Positions 33,661-34,314 of a DNA stretch of 34,314 nt are shown here, one piece after another (positions within the stretch are counted from its first letter, which is position 1; every line of letters starts with the position of its first letter). The notes below the pieces were generated by a model that did not search any database, was not told where the DNA came from, and saw nothing but the letters and a program-made list of their open reading frames with translations. A program made the translations under genes and the position numbers. Source of the stretch: a virus; the IMG/VR virus record IMGVR_UViG_3300021963_000389, positions 1-34,314 of that record. One strand, 5' to 3'.

Positions 33661-33888
33661 TTAAAGCTTGTTCCAATCGAACAAAACTCCCACATTTACT
33701 ATTGCAAAACAACTCGATGCAAGTTTAATGCTTAGAGGAGCGTCAGAATTGTTCACCAATGCGATGATTCCGATGATTGCGATCAACACTATTCCAATCG
33801 CGAAATGTTCCACCTTTGTCAAAACAAAGTCATTTTTGACTTGTTTTTGGTGGTCAAACGAAGAATTGTTTTGGTTAAGTTCGTTCAT
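33661..33888 (-). CDS. Small membrane protein (75 residues)
   Basis: Starts MNELNQNNSSFDHQKQVKND; two hydrophobic helices follow (about 27-45, FAIGIVLIAIIGIIALV, and 52-70, LSIKLASSCFAIVNVGVLF) with the short loop NNSDAPLS. Its stop is 4 nt before the next small membrane gene, so they are probably co-expressed. The N-terminal 25 residues are polar and would stay in the cytoplasm. No Shine-Dalgarno site and no TTGACT-type promoter were found directly upstream. Function unknown; the pair resembles phage small membrane proteins in general form only. Confidence 0.55.
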   Translation of the reverse strand: MNELNQNNSSFDHQKQVKNDFVLTKVEHFAIGIVLIAIIGIIALVNNSDAPLSIKLASSCFAIVNVGVLFDWNKL

Positions 33889-33927
33889 GGGGTTTGAATT
33901 AACTGTAAGTGTTGATAACCTAACGAC

Positions 33928-34209
33928 TTACGCCGGCATCGGCTCGCCGAAGACTCGGTGACGAAACTCAGCCAACTCACGGTCACGGGCAGCGTTGGTT
34001 TGTTTCACAACTTGGGCAGCCTCGGTAGTGGGAAGAACACTGTAGCGATAGCCCTGTTCTCCAGCGATCAAATTGAACTTGCGAAGGTGAGCAACCCGCT
34101 CATGACACTCTGATTCAGGAGCAGTGAGAATGACGGTGGCCTGCTCCTTTACTCCGAGGCCAGGCAGATGATAGAACTCGACGACTGACTTAGTAGAGGT
34201 AATGTTCAT
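33928..34209 (-). CDS. Small protein of unknown function, possible helix-turn-helix
   Basis: 93 residues: VEFYHLPGLGVKEQATVILT, then SECHERVAHLRKFNLIAGEQ, GYRYSVLPTT and a long charged helix to the end (AARDRELAEFRHRVFGEP). The HLRKFNLIAGEQGYRYSV part could be a small wing. Its codons are clearly richer in G+C than those of the tail genes. The promoter at 34219-34246 gives a leader of only a few nt. I do not recognise the family. Confidence 0.55.
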   Translation of the reverse strand: MNITSTKSVVEFYHLPGLGVKEQATVILTAPESECHERVAHLRKFNLIAGEQGYRYSVLPTTEAAQVVKQTNAARDRELAEFRHRVFGEPMPA

Positions 34210-34218
34210 TGTGGAAAC

Positions 34219-34246
34219 AGTATGAACGTGTTTTATAAAAAGTCAA
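34219..34246 (-). promoter_or_regulatory. Sigma70-type promoter of the 93-residue gene
   Basis: Minus-strand TTGACT, 16 nt, CATACT, with the -10 box ending 9 nt before the ATG. The same CTTGACTTT-TAT extended -35 and the ACTGTTTC-CACA discriminator/leader as at 33447-33474. The -35 overlaps the stop codon of the preceding gene. Confidence 0.7.
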
Positions 34247-34314
34247 GCCACTTTCTTCAACGCGGCCTTGATTTGTGCGAGTGAATACTTAACTCCCTCA
34301 ATCTCAATAGTTTG
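34243..34314 (-). CDS. C-terminal end of a gene cut by the right window edge
   Basis: The last 23 codons read QTIEIEGVKYSLAQIKAAL followed by KKVA and TGA. They form a plausible protein end with a beta strand and an amphipathic helix, in phase up to the window edge. The promoter of the next gene overlaps its stop, as in the neighbouring pair. Nothing can be said about function. Confidence 0.45.
   Translation of the reverse strand, partial: QTIEIEGVKYSLAQIKAALKKVA

Noticed and set aside
1-34314. CRISPR arrays, tRNA genes, insertion sequences
   Set aside because: I looked for spaced identical repeats, T-arm sequences and transposase motifs; apart from the tmRNA none was found by eye.

Overview
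The window is a piece of an AT-rich double-stranded DNA phage with a contractile tail, related to T4-like myoviruses. The calls rest on a GPW/gp25 baseplate protein, a gp6/baseplate-J protein, a central-spike protein, a gp55-type late sigma factor, PhoH, a DnaG-type primase and a gp47/SbcD-type nuclease. Every convincing protein gene, and the tmRNA, lies on the minus strand. Most starts lack a Shine-Dalgarno sequence. The one clear signal peptide ends in -MAQS, a style common in Bacteroidota. These hints are weak and the host is left open.

Layout, in the direction of transcription (right to left). 32.85-34.31 kb: small genes, partly higher in GC, with strong sigma70-type promoters whose -10 box sits 9-10 nt before the ATG; they include an AT-hook/winged-helix DNA-binding protein and two small membrane proteins. 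32.35-32.85 kb: a gene-free stretch with an imperfect 92-nt tandem repeat, then very G-rich DNA. Base skew flips sign here even though genes on both sides are on the same strand, so this is a candidate replication origin. 28.19-32.35 kb: accessory genes: a SET-domain protein, a coiled-coil protein, a secreted outer-membrane beta-barrel, a zinc-ribbon protein and a complete tmRNA (ssrA) gene. 21.7-27.8 kb: small conserved phage genes, PhoH, a virion protein, an HD-domain protein, a small heat-shock protein, a membrane/coiled-coil protein and the gp55-like sigma factor.

2.1-21.6 kb: a tail/baseplate cluster with mostly touching or overlapping genes. It runs spike, gp25, gp6, three glycine/serine-rich virion proteins, a coiled-coil protein, a 1642-residue tail protein with a gpI-like segment, and then four likely adhesins, two of them beta-propellers (RCC1-type, and FG-GAP-like with two dockerin-type calcium loops). 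0-2.0 kb: a RuvC-like nuclease, primase and SbcD-like nuclease for replication and recombination.

The sigma factor is encoded just upstream of the virion genes. A TATTTAT motif recurs before gene starts that are not coupled to the gene in front. The tmRNA, small heat-shock protein, beta-barrel and SET protein look like tools for managing the host. The most notable items are the phage-borne tmRNA with an unusual tag, the skew-flip/repeat region, and the propeller-dockerin adhesins.
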